NCBI GenBank assembly: GCA_036971615.1
Contig: JAYKKR010000013.1
Span: 372,001 to 436,000 of the forward strand
Source of the DNA: Amyloporia xantha
Lineage: Eukaryota; Basidiomycota; Agaricomycetes; Polyporales; Adustoporiaceae
Length of the DNA: 64,000 bases
Direction of reading: 5' to 3'
Part shown: piece after piece, positions 25,707-37,705 of the stretch
How positions within the stretch are numbered: position 1 is the first letter of the stretch
How the letters are laid out: each line of letters starts with the position of its first letter
The notes under the pieces: generated by a model
Databases searched by the model: none
What the model saw: the letters and a program-made list of their open reading frames with translations, nothing else
Told to the model about the DNA's origin: nothing
Position numbers and translations under genes: made by a program

Positions 25707-26966
25707 ATGCAAGGTCAGCCTAATGGTTGTATGCCCATTGAACACTGCTCTGAAACGATCACTGGCAGGGTTCAACAAGTACTATCCTCCCGATTATGAC
25801 GGCACTAAGCACGGCAGTCTCAACGCCTACAGAGGTATGTAGCCGACGCTCAAGTGGGGAAGCCCTGGTCTGGTCTGCTTGCTTACAAAATCTACGTGCA
25901 TTATAGGCAAACATGCTCTTGGAGACAGAGCGCGCAAGATTGACCAAGGAATCCTAATCACCCGCTTTGAGCTACCGTTCAACATCTGGTGGTATGTTTG
26001 GAACAGCATCAGATTCTGCCGGTATCATTCACTCACATTACAGTGGAACATGCAACAACCACATTGGCATGGGTGTTCGCTACAATGCGGAGAAGAAGAA
26101 GATTGGCAATTACTATTCGACGCCGATCTATTCCTTCCGCTGCAAATGCCACTTGTGCGACGGGTGGTTCGAGATTCAAACTGACCCAAAGGTAGACAAT
26201 TTCGTCTTTTAAAAACCCGTGTAAGCTTATGCAGACACTATGTTACAGAATACTCGATATGTCGTTACGTCAGGCGCACGACAGAAGGATGAGGAATGGG
26301 ATCCTGAAGAGAACGGAGGGTTCGCGATACACAGTAAGTTTGATAACATCTAACCATCCTGCCCAATATTAACTTAGTCATCCAGATACGGATCCAAATG
26401 AGGGTCCTGTCGATCCTCTTGCGGCGCTAGAGAAGTCGACCGAGGCGCAAAACTATATGAATCAGGTGCAAGTGCCGCGTCTGGAGGCACTGCAGACGGT
26501 CTCGGATCACTACAGTTCCGACCCATATAGCCTGTCACTCAAAGTGCGCAAGCGATTTCGCGAGGAGAAAAAGGTGGAAAAAGCGAAGCAGGAATCGGAC
26601 GACAAGATCAAAAGCGCGTACGGGTTGCCAGAAGTGCTTGCTCTCACAGAGGAAAGCGAGGAGACCAGGGAGGAGGCACGAGAGCGCTGGCGGGAAGAAA
26701 GACAAGCTCTGCAGCTGCGAGAAGATGCGAAGCGGAGGAAGCTGGATCAGCGTATCGTGATCAGGCCACAGTCGTCGGTGAAGTCGTCGACACCGCAGTC
26801 CAGCTCGTCTGCAACACCACGAAGTCGAAACAAGTCGTCGGCTGTAAATCCTGTGCTGTCTTTACGGGCCAAGATTCTAGAAAATACTGCGCGACGGTCG
26901 CATCCACTAGGGGGCTCTGGTCGAATGAAGCCCCCCGACACGAAGAACAGTATCTTCCGGAAATGA
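25707..26966 (+). CDS. CWC16-family splicing factor (CCDC130/Yju2-like)
   Basis: A spliceosome-associated protein of the CWC16 family. A tiny first exon (ATG CAA G, 25,707-25,713) joins to FNKYYPPDYDGTKHGSLNAYRGKHALGDRARKID, the family hallmark. A zinc-finger-like pair of CxxC motifs follows (WCGTCNNHIGMGVRYNAEKK and FRCKCHLCDGWFEIQTDP), then YVVTSGARQKDEEWDP. The C-terminal third is charged and helical (RKRFREEKKVEKAKQESDDKIKSAYG), then low complexity, ending KNSIFRK. Residues match the CCDC130 (Saf4/Cwf16 type) branch better than Yju2 itself in the GTKHGSLNAY start. The split of the first seven bases from the rest by an intron is usual for this family in basidiomycetes as far as I recall. 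Confidence 0.92.
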
Positions 26967-27210
26967 CGATATCGATACTGTATTCAGCTTGAACATGTAA
27001 ATTATGCACCATTTGGAATTTGTAGCCGTAGACTTTATACACATGCATATCATTTGCAAGCCACTTGATACTTGAACTGTGCGCACTGCGGTATAGATAC
27101 TGAATCTACTGATGTGATTCACGAGTTGTCGATTGAGATATGGATCTCGGGACGGCGGCTGCACTAGTGGATCTCGATTTTCGATCATATGTATGCTTAC
27201 ACCTACCACC

Positions 27211-28602
27211 ATGACCGCGAAATCTAACGACAGCTTACCCTCGCCTATTCCAATCACGGTCTTCACCGGATTTCTCGGTGCCGGAAAGACGTCCATAATT
27301 CTCTCACTACTACCCCAATTACCCAAGGACTACGCAGTCGTGTTATTGAAAAATGAATTCGGAGACATTGAAGGTAGACGTCGGCAGTCGTTCCATTCAG
27401 TCTGCTCGGTGCTTAGGAGATCTCCGATACTTACGTGCTTCGTTGTCAGTGGATAGCCAGCTGGCAAAGCAGTCGAGTCTGGCAGCAGTCAGCGAGATTT
27501 TAAATGGATGCATGTGAGCAAGCGTCTCGTAGACAGCTCGGGTCTTGTCAGGGTTGACAGAACCATGGAGGTGCTGCGTTCTGGTCGGACAGATGAAGAC
27601 TGCCCTGTTGGAGATCCGAGGTGAATTTAATTCATTGTCTCTATATACGCTGTCTGGCTGAATTGTCATTGCTCCCCGCTGCAGAGAAGTATCGTCCCGA
27701 CCGGATCATCATCGAATGCTCGTTAGTCGCTGAGGGATCTCTATAGGACTGCATGATTGCTGATTGTATGTTACACTATCCTGCCATCAGAGGCTCCGCA
27801 TTCCCAGCGACATTGGCGTTTCAAATCCGAGAGCTCGAACGAGAAACGGAAGGCGACCTGAAGCTCGACGCGATTGTGACGGTCATCGATGCAGAGAATT
27901 TCACAGGATACGAGGACAGCTCTCCCACTGCGAAGATGCAAGCGAGTTACACCGACGTCATATTAATTGTGAGTATGGCGATGTCTGTTTAGTGTTCACG
28001 GTTTGACAGATGTGGATGGATTATTCTAGAATAAATGGGAACACATCTCGGACCGAGCATTGGACCTCCTGATTGACCACCTCAATACGCTGAACGACCT
28101 TACGCCCAAGATTAGATGTAAGGGGCGGGAGGGTGTTGATCCTAACCTCATCTTCGGATTAGACTCTAAGCTGTTCCAGACGGAGAACGCCCCAATCGAT
28201 GTGCACCATCATGACGAAGTTGAGACGGTCACCGTGTACAGAGGGACCAGCCTTGGAACGGTGCACAATCATGACGGTGAATGCGACTGTGGTACATCGA
28301 CGACGGCGCCCGAGGAGCCTAATGCAGATAGCGATTCTGACGGATGGATAGAAGAAGAACAACTAGTTGCAGGGCTGCAGAGCCTGACGAAGGAGACTGT
28401 CTGGAGAGCAAAGGGGTTTGTGAGGCTGCGAGGAGGGGTTCACATGTTGAACTGGGCTTTTGGGCGATATGATCTGACGGCGCTGGCGAGCGCAGGGATG
28501 AGGAGCGGGGAGAGTGTCCGGCTGACGATGATGGGTGAGCGCGGAGAGGTGAGGCGAGCGGCCAGAAAGTTTGCAGCTGGACTGGGAGCGGATGTAGCGT
28601 AG
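27211..28602 (+). CDS. CobW/ZNG1-type G3E GTPase metallochaperone
   Basis: A G3E-family GTPase; the ZNG1 (CBWD) members hand zinc to methionine aminopeptidase. The P-loop is GFLGAGKTS close to the N-terminus (PIPITVFTGFLGAGK). The metal-binding CxCC motif reads GCMCC and is assembled across a splice junction (exon end GGATGCAT plus GTGCTGC, about 27,505-27,575). Further on are IIIECSGSAFP, the base-recognition ILINKWE (NKxD-like, with E) and a His/Asp-rich insert (DVHHHDEVETV, VHNHDGECDCG). The C-terminal CobW domain follows (ETVWRAKGFVRLRGG, LNWAFGRYDL). The ATG at 27,211 has a good context (CACCATGA). The substrate metal is inferred from family only; an additional in-frame ATG lies just upstream. 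Confidence 0.88.
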
Positions 28603-28797
28603 GGACGCGGATTATGTAATATGACAGTACTTGTCGTCGGCAGGAGTGGCTGGTGTCCTGGCCGCGACGGGGTCCTAGCACGGGGTGTTGTGATTGGCTG
28701 GAGGAGGCGCGGGCGGGCGCTGCGTTGATAATCATCGTGGACATCGTCCAACGCCTCTTGCCCATCGTCCACCATCGTCCCCGACATCGACGAACGC

Positions 28798-31700
28798 ATG
28801 ACTCACCTTCTGCCCCCACACGCAGAGCTCAACATCGCAGCGCAATCGACGCTGCAGGCAGCCCTGCAGATGGACCCGAGCCAGCAGCAACAACAGCAGC
28901 AGCAGGTGCCACCCGCCGCACAACCCCCGCCGCCGACGACCTCGAGAAAACGCAGAAAGGCGGACCACGGCGAGGACGCACCCCATCCGGCAGAGCCGCG
29001 CCGTCTGCGTCGTTCTCACGAGGCCTGCACACGCTGCAGGAGCAAGAAAATTAAGGCAAGTCCCGTCGGGCGACACCGACGGCAAATTCCCGCCGGGATC
29101 GACTGCGTGCTAACATCTCTTTGCCCTCCAGTGCGACTCTAAACATCCCAGATGCACCGCTTGCGCTACCGCTGGCACTCCCTGCCAGCAGGAGGACAGA
29201 CACAGGCAGGCCCTCACACCCCGCGGCCATACAGAGCGCATCGAGCGGCAGCTCCTCCAGTGTGACGCTCTCCTCAAGCGCCACATCGAGGGCTTCGCCC
29301 TTGAGAACCTCGACGACATATGTATCAGCGCAGGCATCCAGGTCGACGCCAGCGACCATGCACGCTCTGCCGCATTTCAGTTCTCCCACAACCAACCCCC
29401 CCATCCCCATCCGCAGCCAGGTTCTAGCGCGAGACCCTTTCCCCTGCGCTCAGACGTACCCCAGGCACCTCACGGCGGCTCTCCTCCAAGGCCTTATCCT
29501 TATGGCCCTCATCCAGGACAGCCCATGATCCCGTACGGTCATCCCGCCATGCCCATGCCCTATCCTCCGCCAGGCTCAGCCTACGGTCCCCCGCCACCAC
29601 ATCTGGGGATGCACGGGCCGCCGCCGCCGGCGTACGGCCAGCATATGTATCCCGCGTTTCAGCATCCACTGCAGCCTCACCAGGGCATGCATCGTCCTCC
29701 GTCGTCGCACGACATCAAGGGACAGGACCCCTTTGGCGCAAGATGTGTCCAATACGACGGTTAGTATAGTGTTATCACCTCGTGCGATTCACTTCTAATT
29801 GGTCTACAGGCAATGGCGAGGAGCTTCGGAGTCGACGCCGAGATCGTGGCCGAACTCAAGATTCCCGCAGTGGACAGGGAAGATCTCGCAGTGGGGTCGA
29901 GTGGACTGAGCTCTGGACGAGATCGCGATGTCGCGGAGCCGTCCTTGCCCCGGGATGCTAGTAAATGGATCTCAGTCAACGTACGACGCAACAGCATTCA
30001 CTCTCTGCCCCCCGTGAGCGCGGACGCAGCAGAATCAACGAGTGTTGTCGTCTGGCTGCCAAAGGATCGAGCGATGGTTGGCCACATCGTGGATGTGTAC
30101 TTCACCCGGCTCAACTTCCATCGACCCGTATTCTCACGTGTCGAGTTCCAACAGTCCTTGGACGGATTGTATGACAGTCAGACGCAGCAACACGACCCTG
30201 GTTTCGTATGCAGCGTATACATTCTCTTCGCACTAGGTACTCTCAGTGAGCTCAATCACCGCGCCAGTAGCATGGAGAAAGAGGGGAACACGATGGTGGC
30301 TAGCCCGACCACGCCGAGGAAACTAATGCCTGCAGACTGGCCGGAACACGAGGAGTTTTTTGACCGCGCGCTCGCCGTGAAGCCTGACCTAAGGGTTACG
30401 GTGTCCAGCCTGCAGGCGCTCATTTTGCTGCATTGGTACCTATATACCGAGGTACGTGCCTTTTGAATACGGCGCCTTGATAAAGGAATAGCGCCATGAT
30501 AGTCTTAGACTGTAGAAGCTAATACCTCGATCATCGATAGCGACAAGGAAGGACCCTATGGCGTCTCGTAGGCAGCCTGGTAAGGCTGGCTATTGAGCTC
30601 GGGCTCCACCACGATCCTACTACTCAAGGCAATGTGTTTTCCGAGGAAGAGTGCCAGCTCCGTATCCGCCTATGGGCTATCGTTCTCCTTCACGACCGTG
30701 GTACCTCGATTCTATTAGGACGCCCCCTTGCTATCGCCCCGTCCGACTCAAACACTCCTCAGCCTTCGCGCAGCAAGTCTTCGGATGCGTCTGAACACTT
30801 TGTGCTATCTGCGCCGCTCGTCGAGATACAGGCAGATATCATCAACTCACTCTATGCGCCTACCAGGCAGACGGCAGATGCAATCATCAGGCATGCGACG
30901 CGCATTATGAAGAGTATGGCCGAGTTTCGCCGACAGTTGCCGGATAACTATAAATGGTTCTTCAGCGGTTCAGATAATTGGAAAGCGGAGCAGCGGACAA
31001 AGCTTGTCCAGGATATCACTGAGGATCAGGGCTTAACGCTGTTGAAGATTGGGATTACGAGGATCCTGCTTCTTCGAGCTCTCTTCAGCTCGAAGGAGCT
31101 CGACTACAAAAATCGGTACTCTGCCCTTCTTGATGGTAAGTTCGACGGATGTTACTCGCCGTTGCTGATGTGGCTGACATTTTCCTGCAGCTATCCGTAC
31201 TTCGCACAATATCATTGTAGTGCATAATCAACTAATACGGTTCTCCGACATCGCGTTCTTTACCTCGCCTATTCCACTCCATATCGCAGCCATGGTCATA
31301 TTGTACGGTCACATGTCTCGTTGCCACCCCATCGACCCCCAAGTCGCTCTCGAGGATGTGTGGATGGCACTCGATCTGCTACCCAGCTTCCGTTGGCGCT
31401 GGGAGCGTAAGGACGTCAATGGTGGCCATCCTCTCATCGCCAAACTCGCTGAGAAGGTGCTCAGTGTCAACTTGCATCAGGTTGCACCTACCACTGCCCC
31501 CATGCTTATATCGGAGTTGGACTGGGATACGGACAAGTTACTCTCGATGAAGAATGAATCTCAGGGAGGATCTGGTGCTAGTCCGCCGATGGGTCCCGCA
31601 CAGTACCCTGGGAGCGCTATCTCATATGGTGCTCAGACACCTGGGGGCAGTTCGTCTGGGACAGGCAGTCCTGGTCGCAGCAGTGTAAATGGCGCCCCAG

Positions 31701-32062
31701 GTACACCGGCAGATAAGAAGCTTGCGGAGGTGCCCGCGGGTTTGTTCTACCCATTCTATCCTGAGAACCAGAACGTTGCCGCAAATGCTGCCGCAGCAGT
31801 GGCTACAGGCGGGAACAATGGACAGGACTACAATCATATATTAGCGGCTGCAGCTTCTCAACCCATGGGCCCGTATGGATACCAGTCGTCGCAGGAATCA
31901 TACATGCTAGAAGAGAAGGATACCGTACTCGGTTCATCTGGTGGAATGCACATGTGGGTGAGTGCCCTTACTACATGATTCACGTGCGACGTGCGTGAAC
32001 TCGAATCCTGACTTAATGCACAGAGACCAATGACTCAGTATGGAATGCCGGCGCAGCAGTAA
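28798..32062 (+). CDS. Zn2Cys6 transcription factor with fungal-specific TF domain
   Basis: A GAL4-type nuclear regulator. The binuclear cluster is CTRCRSKKIK-CDSKHPRC-TACATAGTPC, spacing C-x2-C-x6-C-x6-C-x2-C-x6-C, all six cysteines present; an intron splits it after the fourth conserved basic residue. Before it is a short polyQ and basic stretch (SRKRRKAD), behind it a coiled linker (HTERIERQLLQCDALLKRHIEG). A long proline/tyrosine/glycine-rich region follows (PYPYGPHPGQPMIPYG). From about residue 300 comes the fungal-specific TF domain (VDVYFTRLNFHRPVFSRVEF, ALILLHWYLYTERQGRTLWRL, VRLAIELGLHHDP, RIRLWAIVLLHDRGTSILLGRP). The C-terminus is Q/G/S-rich and ends YGMPAQQ. Target genes cannot be read from sequence. 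Confidence 0.92.
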
Positions 32063-32343
32063 AATGGGGAAACGGCCGATGAGCGATAGTTTGTGTAAGA
32101 CTGCTCGTGTTTATTTTGGATGTATTTTCGTTTGAATTGCTGTCTACTCGTTGTGATTACTGTAAAATTGTAATGCGTACGTTTGTTTGTTTCTGTCACA
32201 CGGTGTATCTTGAATAAAGCGTCGGAGAATGTCTACTATGTGATTGAGTGTGTTCAGACGGGAGGTTATTGTGACATTTAATCTAAGAGTCGCAGAGGAA
32301 AACGAGATGCAAACTGAACGACCGAGGACCCACCGTACATTGT

Positions 32344-33532
32344 CTACTTTAGAATACATTCCATCCGCTCGAGGACACGGACGAGGCCGTGCAGCAGGGT
32401 ATACATTCGCTGATTCATAATTGCCAGGCGATCGCGATCACGATCGAGTCTGCTGTTAGCGTCGTGTGTATCGTCCAATTGCTGCTTCATAATCGCATGC
32501 TCGACGGCGATGGGAAGGCTGACAGTGAGTCGGGCGAGTCGGATTGCCAGACAGGAACGTCTACGAAAGTCAAAGTAGGAGAGTTCATGGAATGCACGTT
32601 GAACCTCTAGCAGGCGGGTGAGCTCCGTGTGCAGAGCAAGAATGCACGTCCGACATGCTATGATATCGAGACACGTAATTAAAAATTAGATATTCACGGA
32701 TAAAAACACGGTCAGCCGTACTGAGTGCACGTTCACGGATCGATTGCAAGGTGACCAGTACAGAGTTGATGCCTTCCTCGCCCAACCGTAGAGAAGGATT
32801 CATGTCATTCACTGCCCCTGTTTATGTTGTAAGGATGAGATCTCAGGCCAGCAACAAAGAAAGAAAGAAAGCATACGTACTAAGTAATGAACGAATTATG
32901 TCAAGATCGCCATCTAATAAATCATTAAAGACACCGACGACGACATTCCGGAAGGTCTCTTCTGGTGGTGGATATGGTTGATTGGAGAAGAAATTGTAGC
33001 AGGAATGGGGCGGGCGTGAATCGTAGAGGCGTTTCGAGGATGGCTTGCTGAGTACATCATAAGCCACTGAAACTTTTTGGAACGCGCGCGTCGCCTCTGG
33101 GTCCCCTGGGAATTTACTGATGACAAGGTGGATGGGTATTTGTGAGACATGTGGCATGTAAACGCACTCTGGATGACAGGCTTTACTCCTGGAGAGGTAT
33201 GCGCGCCGTAGGGCATGCTTATCTACGCGGGATGTCCGCTGGATTCCCAAGACGCGGTAGAGATCGTTCTGGGAGAGTATCTCTTGGATGGCAGCCTTAC
33301 TTCGCAGAGGAGAGATGGAAGAAGATGTTGAAGGAGTGGAAGAGTTGTCATAGTCTAATGAGTCGAAAGAGTCGGAGGGGACCCATGTGATATGCTTGGA
33401 ACTCGAAGATATTGCACTGTCTTCCTGGTCATTGTCGACGGGTAGAGAAAAGTAGGCACTCGCTAGTTGTGCCAGTGACTACGAGAACAAAGGAAAGAGA
33501 GAAATACGAAGACATACCAGAGCTGAGAACAT
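32344..33532 (-). CDS. J-domain (DnaJ-like) co-chaperone
   Basis: An Hsp70 co-chaperone with one J domain and no G/F or zinc region seen. The J domain runs NDLYRVLGIQRTSRVDKHALRRAYLSRSKACHPD, then KFPGDPEATRAFQKVSVAYDVLSKPSSKRLYDSR. The invariant HPD is built only after splicing: the exon ends CATCCAGA and the next begins TAAATTC, so the aspartate codon spans the intron. Downstream, helices rich in Arg/Leu (LIRACRT...LHTELTRLLEVQRAFHEL, SCLAIRLARLTVSLPIA) end RMECILK. A tiny first exon MFSAL (33,532-33,518) joins SLAQLASAYFSLPVD in phase 0. Type III/C J protein by layout; the client is unknown. It converges on the zinc-cluster gene (281 bp between stops) and diverges from uS10. Confidence 0.83.
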
Positions 33533-33815
33533 AAGAGATCATGGTCGTCTGGGCGTAGCATTTGTCTTCAGAATCAATGTAGCTGCCATAGTCGCATGTG
33601 ATTCTGAGTGCAAGTCACGTGCCGACTCGCGTTACGTAAGGTATTGCGCGCGGAATTTCCCGAACGCTGCAACGCTTTGTCCAAACTCTAAATTTCTGTC
33701 CATCCACACCCCACCACATACGCAGCATTGCCCTCAGGTCTGTCTGCTGATTCTGCTATTACCGCAAGCTGCTCATCTTTTGTCAGTCACCTTCTGACTC
33801 TCCAGGACAATAAGG

Positions 33816-34349
33816 ATGAGTTACGTCGCTAAGGGTGAGAAAGAATACGATGCCACCGGTGCCCCCGTGCCCACGGCCAAAATCCACAAAATCCGCATCA
33901 CCCTCACTAGCAGTAATGTCAAGAACTTGGAGAAGTGTATGTTAGTTGCTGTAGTCTTGTCATGCGTAACTGAGGGAGATCACTTCGTCAGTTTCTGCCG
34001 ATCTCATCAACCGGGCGAAAGACAAGCAACTGCGCGTGAAGGGTCCTGTTCGCCTCCCCACTAAGGTTCTCAAGATCACCACTCGCAAAACAGTATGTGT
34101 CTTATCTCATGATTTCCGAGTAATACTCATTACTGTTGTGGAAAGCCTTGCGGTGAAGGTTCTAAGACCTGGGACCGTTACGAGCTCAAGATTCACAAGC
34201 GTTTGATCGACTTGCACTCTTCTAGCGAGATTGTCAAGCAGATCGTAAGTAATGCTTTCCTGACTTGACCCAATGCACTAACGATGGCCACATAGACGAG
34301 CATCAGCTTAGAGCCTGGTGTCGAGGTCGAGGTCACCATATCGGCGTAA
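33816..34349 (+). CDS. RPS20: small-subunit ribosomal protein uS10 (S20)
   Basis: Cytosolic 40S protein uS10. Exons join [39 protein letters not shown], then [80 protein letters not shown] and TISA. The length (about 120 residues) and order are those of eukaryotic uS10. Several short introns, the first only about 40 codons from the start, are typical for fungal ribosomal protein genes. The promoter is shared with the divergent J-domain gene. Confidence 0.96.
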
Positions 34350-34629
34350 TGTTTGGTCCAACTCTTGTTGAATGTGCATATCTTGTCCAGAATGACTGCT
34401 CATGAACTGTAACATGTTGTCTATCGATGTATTGCACTGTCCGTGAAGACATCACCGAGACTTCCCTTTTATGATTATCCTGGATCGCATCAGGATCTTG
34501 CAACGCCATTGAAATGTGAGTAGGTACTCCATTTAATCTACACGTAGATCGCAAATGTTCCAATGACGGGTCGGTGGTCACTGCGGCCCTCTAGACGACG
34601 CATTCCACTGTCGTCGAGCGAATGATAAC

Positions 34630-37600
34630 CTAGACACACCACGTCGCCCCGACGAGGCTGAGGGCTTCAGATGCAACAGAAACGTCAGGTGTTTGTGGAC
34701 TGTTCGACTGGCCCTTCGTGTACGCGGGAGTATCTCGGCGCAGGAAGGGAATGAAACCTAGCCAACGAGAAGATATTGGGGGCGTTGTGACATGAGGTGA
34801 ATCAGGGATATTAAGGGGTGACGATGGGGATGTCGTCATGACAGGCATTGTTTGAGAGTGTATAAGAGGAACGGAGGTGACCACAGACGGATCAAGAGAC
34901 AAGCGTCGCTGTGGCCTGCGATTTCTGGATTGGAGCTCTGACGGTGATTGGTGACTCTGGGTTGGTGCCGGAAGCGAATCTATCGATCTTGGTCGTGCCA
35001 TTCGCGCTGTTGCAAACGTCTCGCTCGAGGGTCGTTCGTAATGCACCGGTGTGTTGGTATGGGGGCTGGCAGTGGGCAATGAATCCAGTAGTGATGCGGA
35101 GGGGTCCAGACTCGATACGCGAACGTGTAGGCCGAAATGCATGCAGGAAACTGCTTACGCGCGTGCGAGTAGGATAACTCAAATCGGCTTCCAGTATGTC
35201 GGGCTCAGGCTCGACGGTTGATTTCCACAGAATACGATCACACCTACACCGTTCAAGAAGTGATCAGAACAACGGTATTGTACGAACGGAGGTAATACTG
35301 ACCAACTTGGTACACGTTGCTTGTGAGAAGAATCATAGACGCCCTTATCCTCTGGACGAAGAATCCTCTCTCTTCCGGCATCTTCAGCCTGACGATGACG
35401 AGAATCAGCATTGTTCTTTATATCAATTTCCGCCCTAGCAGGCTCGACAAGTAGTGTTGACGAATGAGAAGAGCAATGGTTACCCGATACAGATGCTGGA
35501 AGGGATGGCCCATGTGGTGTCTGCTCCAATTTTCGACCTCCACGGCCAGAAGGGTGGCGGTTGGCTGGAGTGAGTCGCTCAAGCCATTTGACCTTGGTCT
35601 TACTCGCAGTGGCAGAAGTCCATAGTCTCTTTGCCAGATTTCCTGACCTAATGTTGGCCACGGGGGAATGTAAACGTTGCATTTCATCTTGTTCCTGATC
35701 AGTAGCGTCACCGCCGATAGTGTACCTGGAACGAATGGATGTCCAAGTCGTGGACGCTATTGAGACTGTGTCTGGATCTACTGATCCTTCTTCTCCCTTG
35801 CTCCTGTCTCTATCTTCTAAAGCGGAGTCTTGATACTTCTCTTCAATATCAGACAGGAGTTTACCGTGTTGTAGATTCACCCCGATCGAATCCTTGACCA
35901 AAATGCTATCTTTAGGACGTCTGATTGTGCGCAGAACATCATATTTGAAAGTAGGAGGAAAAGTGATGGCAGCTTCCCTGAAGCCGGTAAATGCTGTTCC
36001 GGACTGTATGAGGTGGCGCAGCTGATCGAATGCGAGGGCCTTTCCATACTCTCATTAAAGTCAGAAGAAAATAAGAAGAAATTCATAATACGACAGATGG
36101 ACTTGAGGAATACCTTTTTGAGAGATTAGCCAGTCAGCATGAAGACGACTGACATTGAGCCGGAAGTTGAGATCACCGAACACAAACGTGTGATCAAACC
36201 TATCGGTGACATCTATGCTAGCGGTTCAAAGCTAGCTACGGGTTATAGGTGAACATTACAGACCTTCCAGCATTTTTCGCGGATCATCAGACGGTAGAAA
36301 ATCGTCGAGAGAAAGTTCAGCCTAGTCAGCATACACTCGGATATTTAGATTAATTCCGGGACGACTACAAATGACTACTGACCTTAATCTTTGCGAAATC
36401 GATGACACGGTGCTGTATGTTGCTTTCATGCGCTGAGGGCGCGTGAGCACCCAGCAAATAGTATCAAGGCATCATGCCCCTACCTGCTAGATGAGCATTC
36501 ACAAACAGCAATCTTATACCACTGATATTCAAGCTGACACCGACACCACCTTTGTTACCGACCCGACCGCCAATGAGACCTGCTGCAACAGCAGACTTCG
36601 ATATACCTAATAATAGGTGATTTCAGCAGTCGATCGCATTCAAGGCTCTACGCCACATTACCTTGGATGAGATGCTTAGACTTGACGTTGACAAAGACAG
36701 CAAGATAGATACCCATCAATCTTTCCTTGGTGATTAACTCGTACGGGCCTGCCCCTATTTTCTGCAGAATTGTCTCGCAGCCGTCAGGCTGGATGTTGTG
36801 GGCAGCGGACATTGTGTTTGAAGAATGTGTAGCCGCAATCTCAGGTAGCGACTTCGTGCTGCGGTCAGATGGGATCATGTTACTGTACCAACGTTCCAGT
36901 ATTGAAGACCATCCTGGCGTATGTCCATGAATGCTGTGGTGTGAATGCAGGTGATGCTGGCGAGTCCCGCGTTGTCGAGCATCTGTTTGAGACTCATGAT
37001 CGAGTGATTCACCCGGGTGCAGCACTGTCTGATGATCTCTGACCTCCGGATGGAGATGAGTTGAATGACGTGAGCTCTCTTCGTGGCATTGAGGATTTCT
37101 TCGGTCTGCGTCATCCGGCCTTCCTCCAATACTCTCCTTATTCTTGTCCTTGTCCTTGTCTTTATCTTTAAGCTTGAAGCCGGCGCCTAGAGCCATGGGT
37201 ATGCCTGCATATGCTCTCAGTGACATTCAGGAAGAGACGGTGAACTACTGACCCGAGGCGCTTGGACACTCCTGTCCTGCCCTGGGAGAGTGGCATGAAT
37301 GCCCAATCCGCAACGTAGAATTAGGAACAGACTCACACGATAACAATATGATATGGATGCTCCTGGTCCAAGCATACGGGAGGTAAACCTGTCCCCTCTT
37401 CCAGATCTAGCGATGTTAAGACGTCCGAGTGGACAGATCCTAGCAGTTCAGTCAAGTCCCCCTTCAAGACAATTATCACTGGCTGCACCCAGCACGGAAA
37501 AGAAGCCTGAAAGCACCTTGGGCACGGAATCGTGCATATTCCAAGTCAGGATTCGGATCTTTATGAACTGGCGCTGGGTTGACTTCAGGCTGAATGAGTG

Positions 37601-37705
37601 AGATGACTGGAGCGAGTTCGTCTCCGGACCATTCCCAGGAGTACTATTTGGCTTTTTCGACGCGTCTGCAGAAGGGGCGGGGAACAATGCCTGCAACCTA
37701 GCCAT
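34630..37705 (-). CDS. inositol polyphosphate 5-phosphatase with a catalytic-domain insert
   Basis: A type II 5-phosphatase that would remove the 5-phosphate from PtdIns(4,5)P2 or related lipids. Signature blocks in order: IRILTWNMHDSVPKGDL, GQECPSASGIPMALGAGFKL, YELITKERLMGIYLAVFVN, GLIGGRVGNKGGVGVSLNIS, LLFVNAHLAAHESNIQHR, FVFGDLNFRLNVSRLH, FPPTFKYD and QRVPSWCDRILWKSTVEPEP. All catalytic residues of the family are present. Two inserts stand out: a His/Asp/Lys-rich one after GFKLKDKDKDK (about 37,000-37,180), and one of about 200 residues between PPTFKYD and the WCDRIL block (about 35,330-35,935). The disordered C-terminal tail (about 34,630-35,130) is in a different frame from the upstream exon, so an intron or an indel near 35,000-35,150 must join them. 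No SAC domain is visible, so it is not a synaptojanin. Confidence 0.9.
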
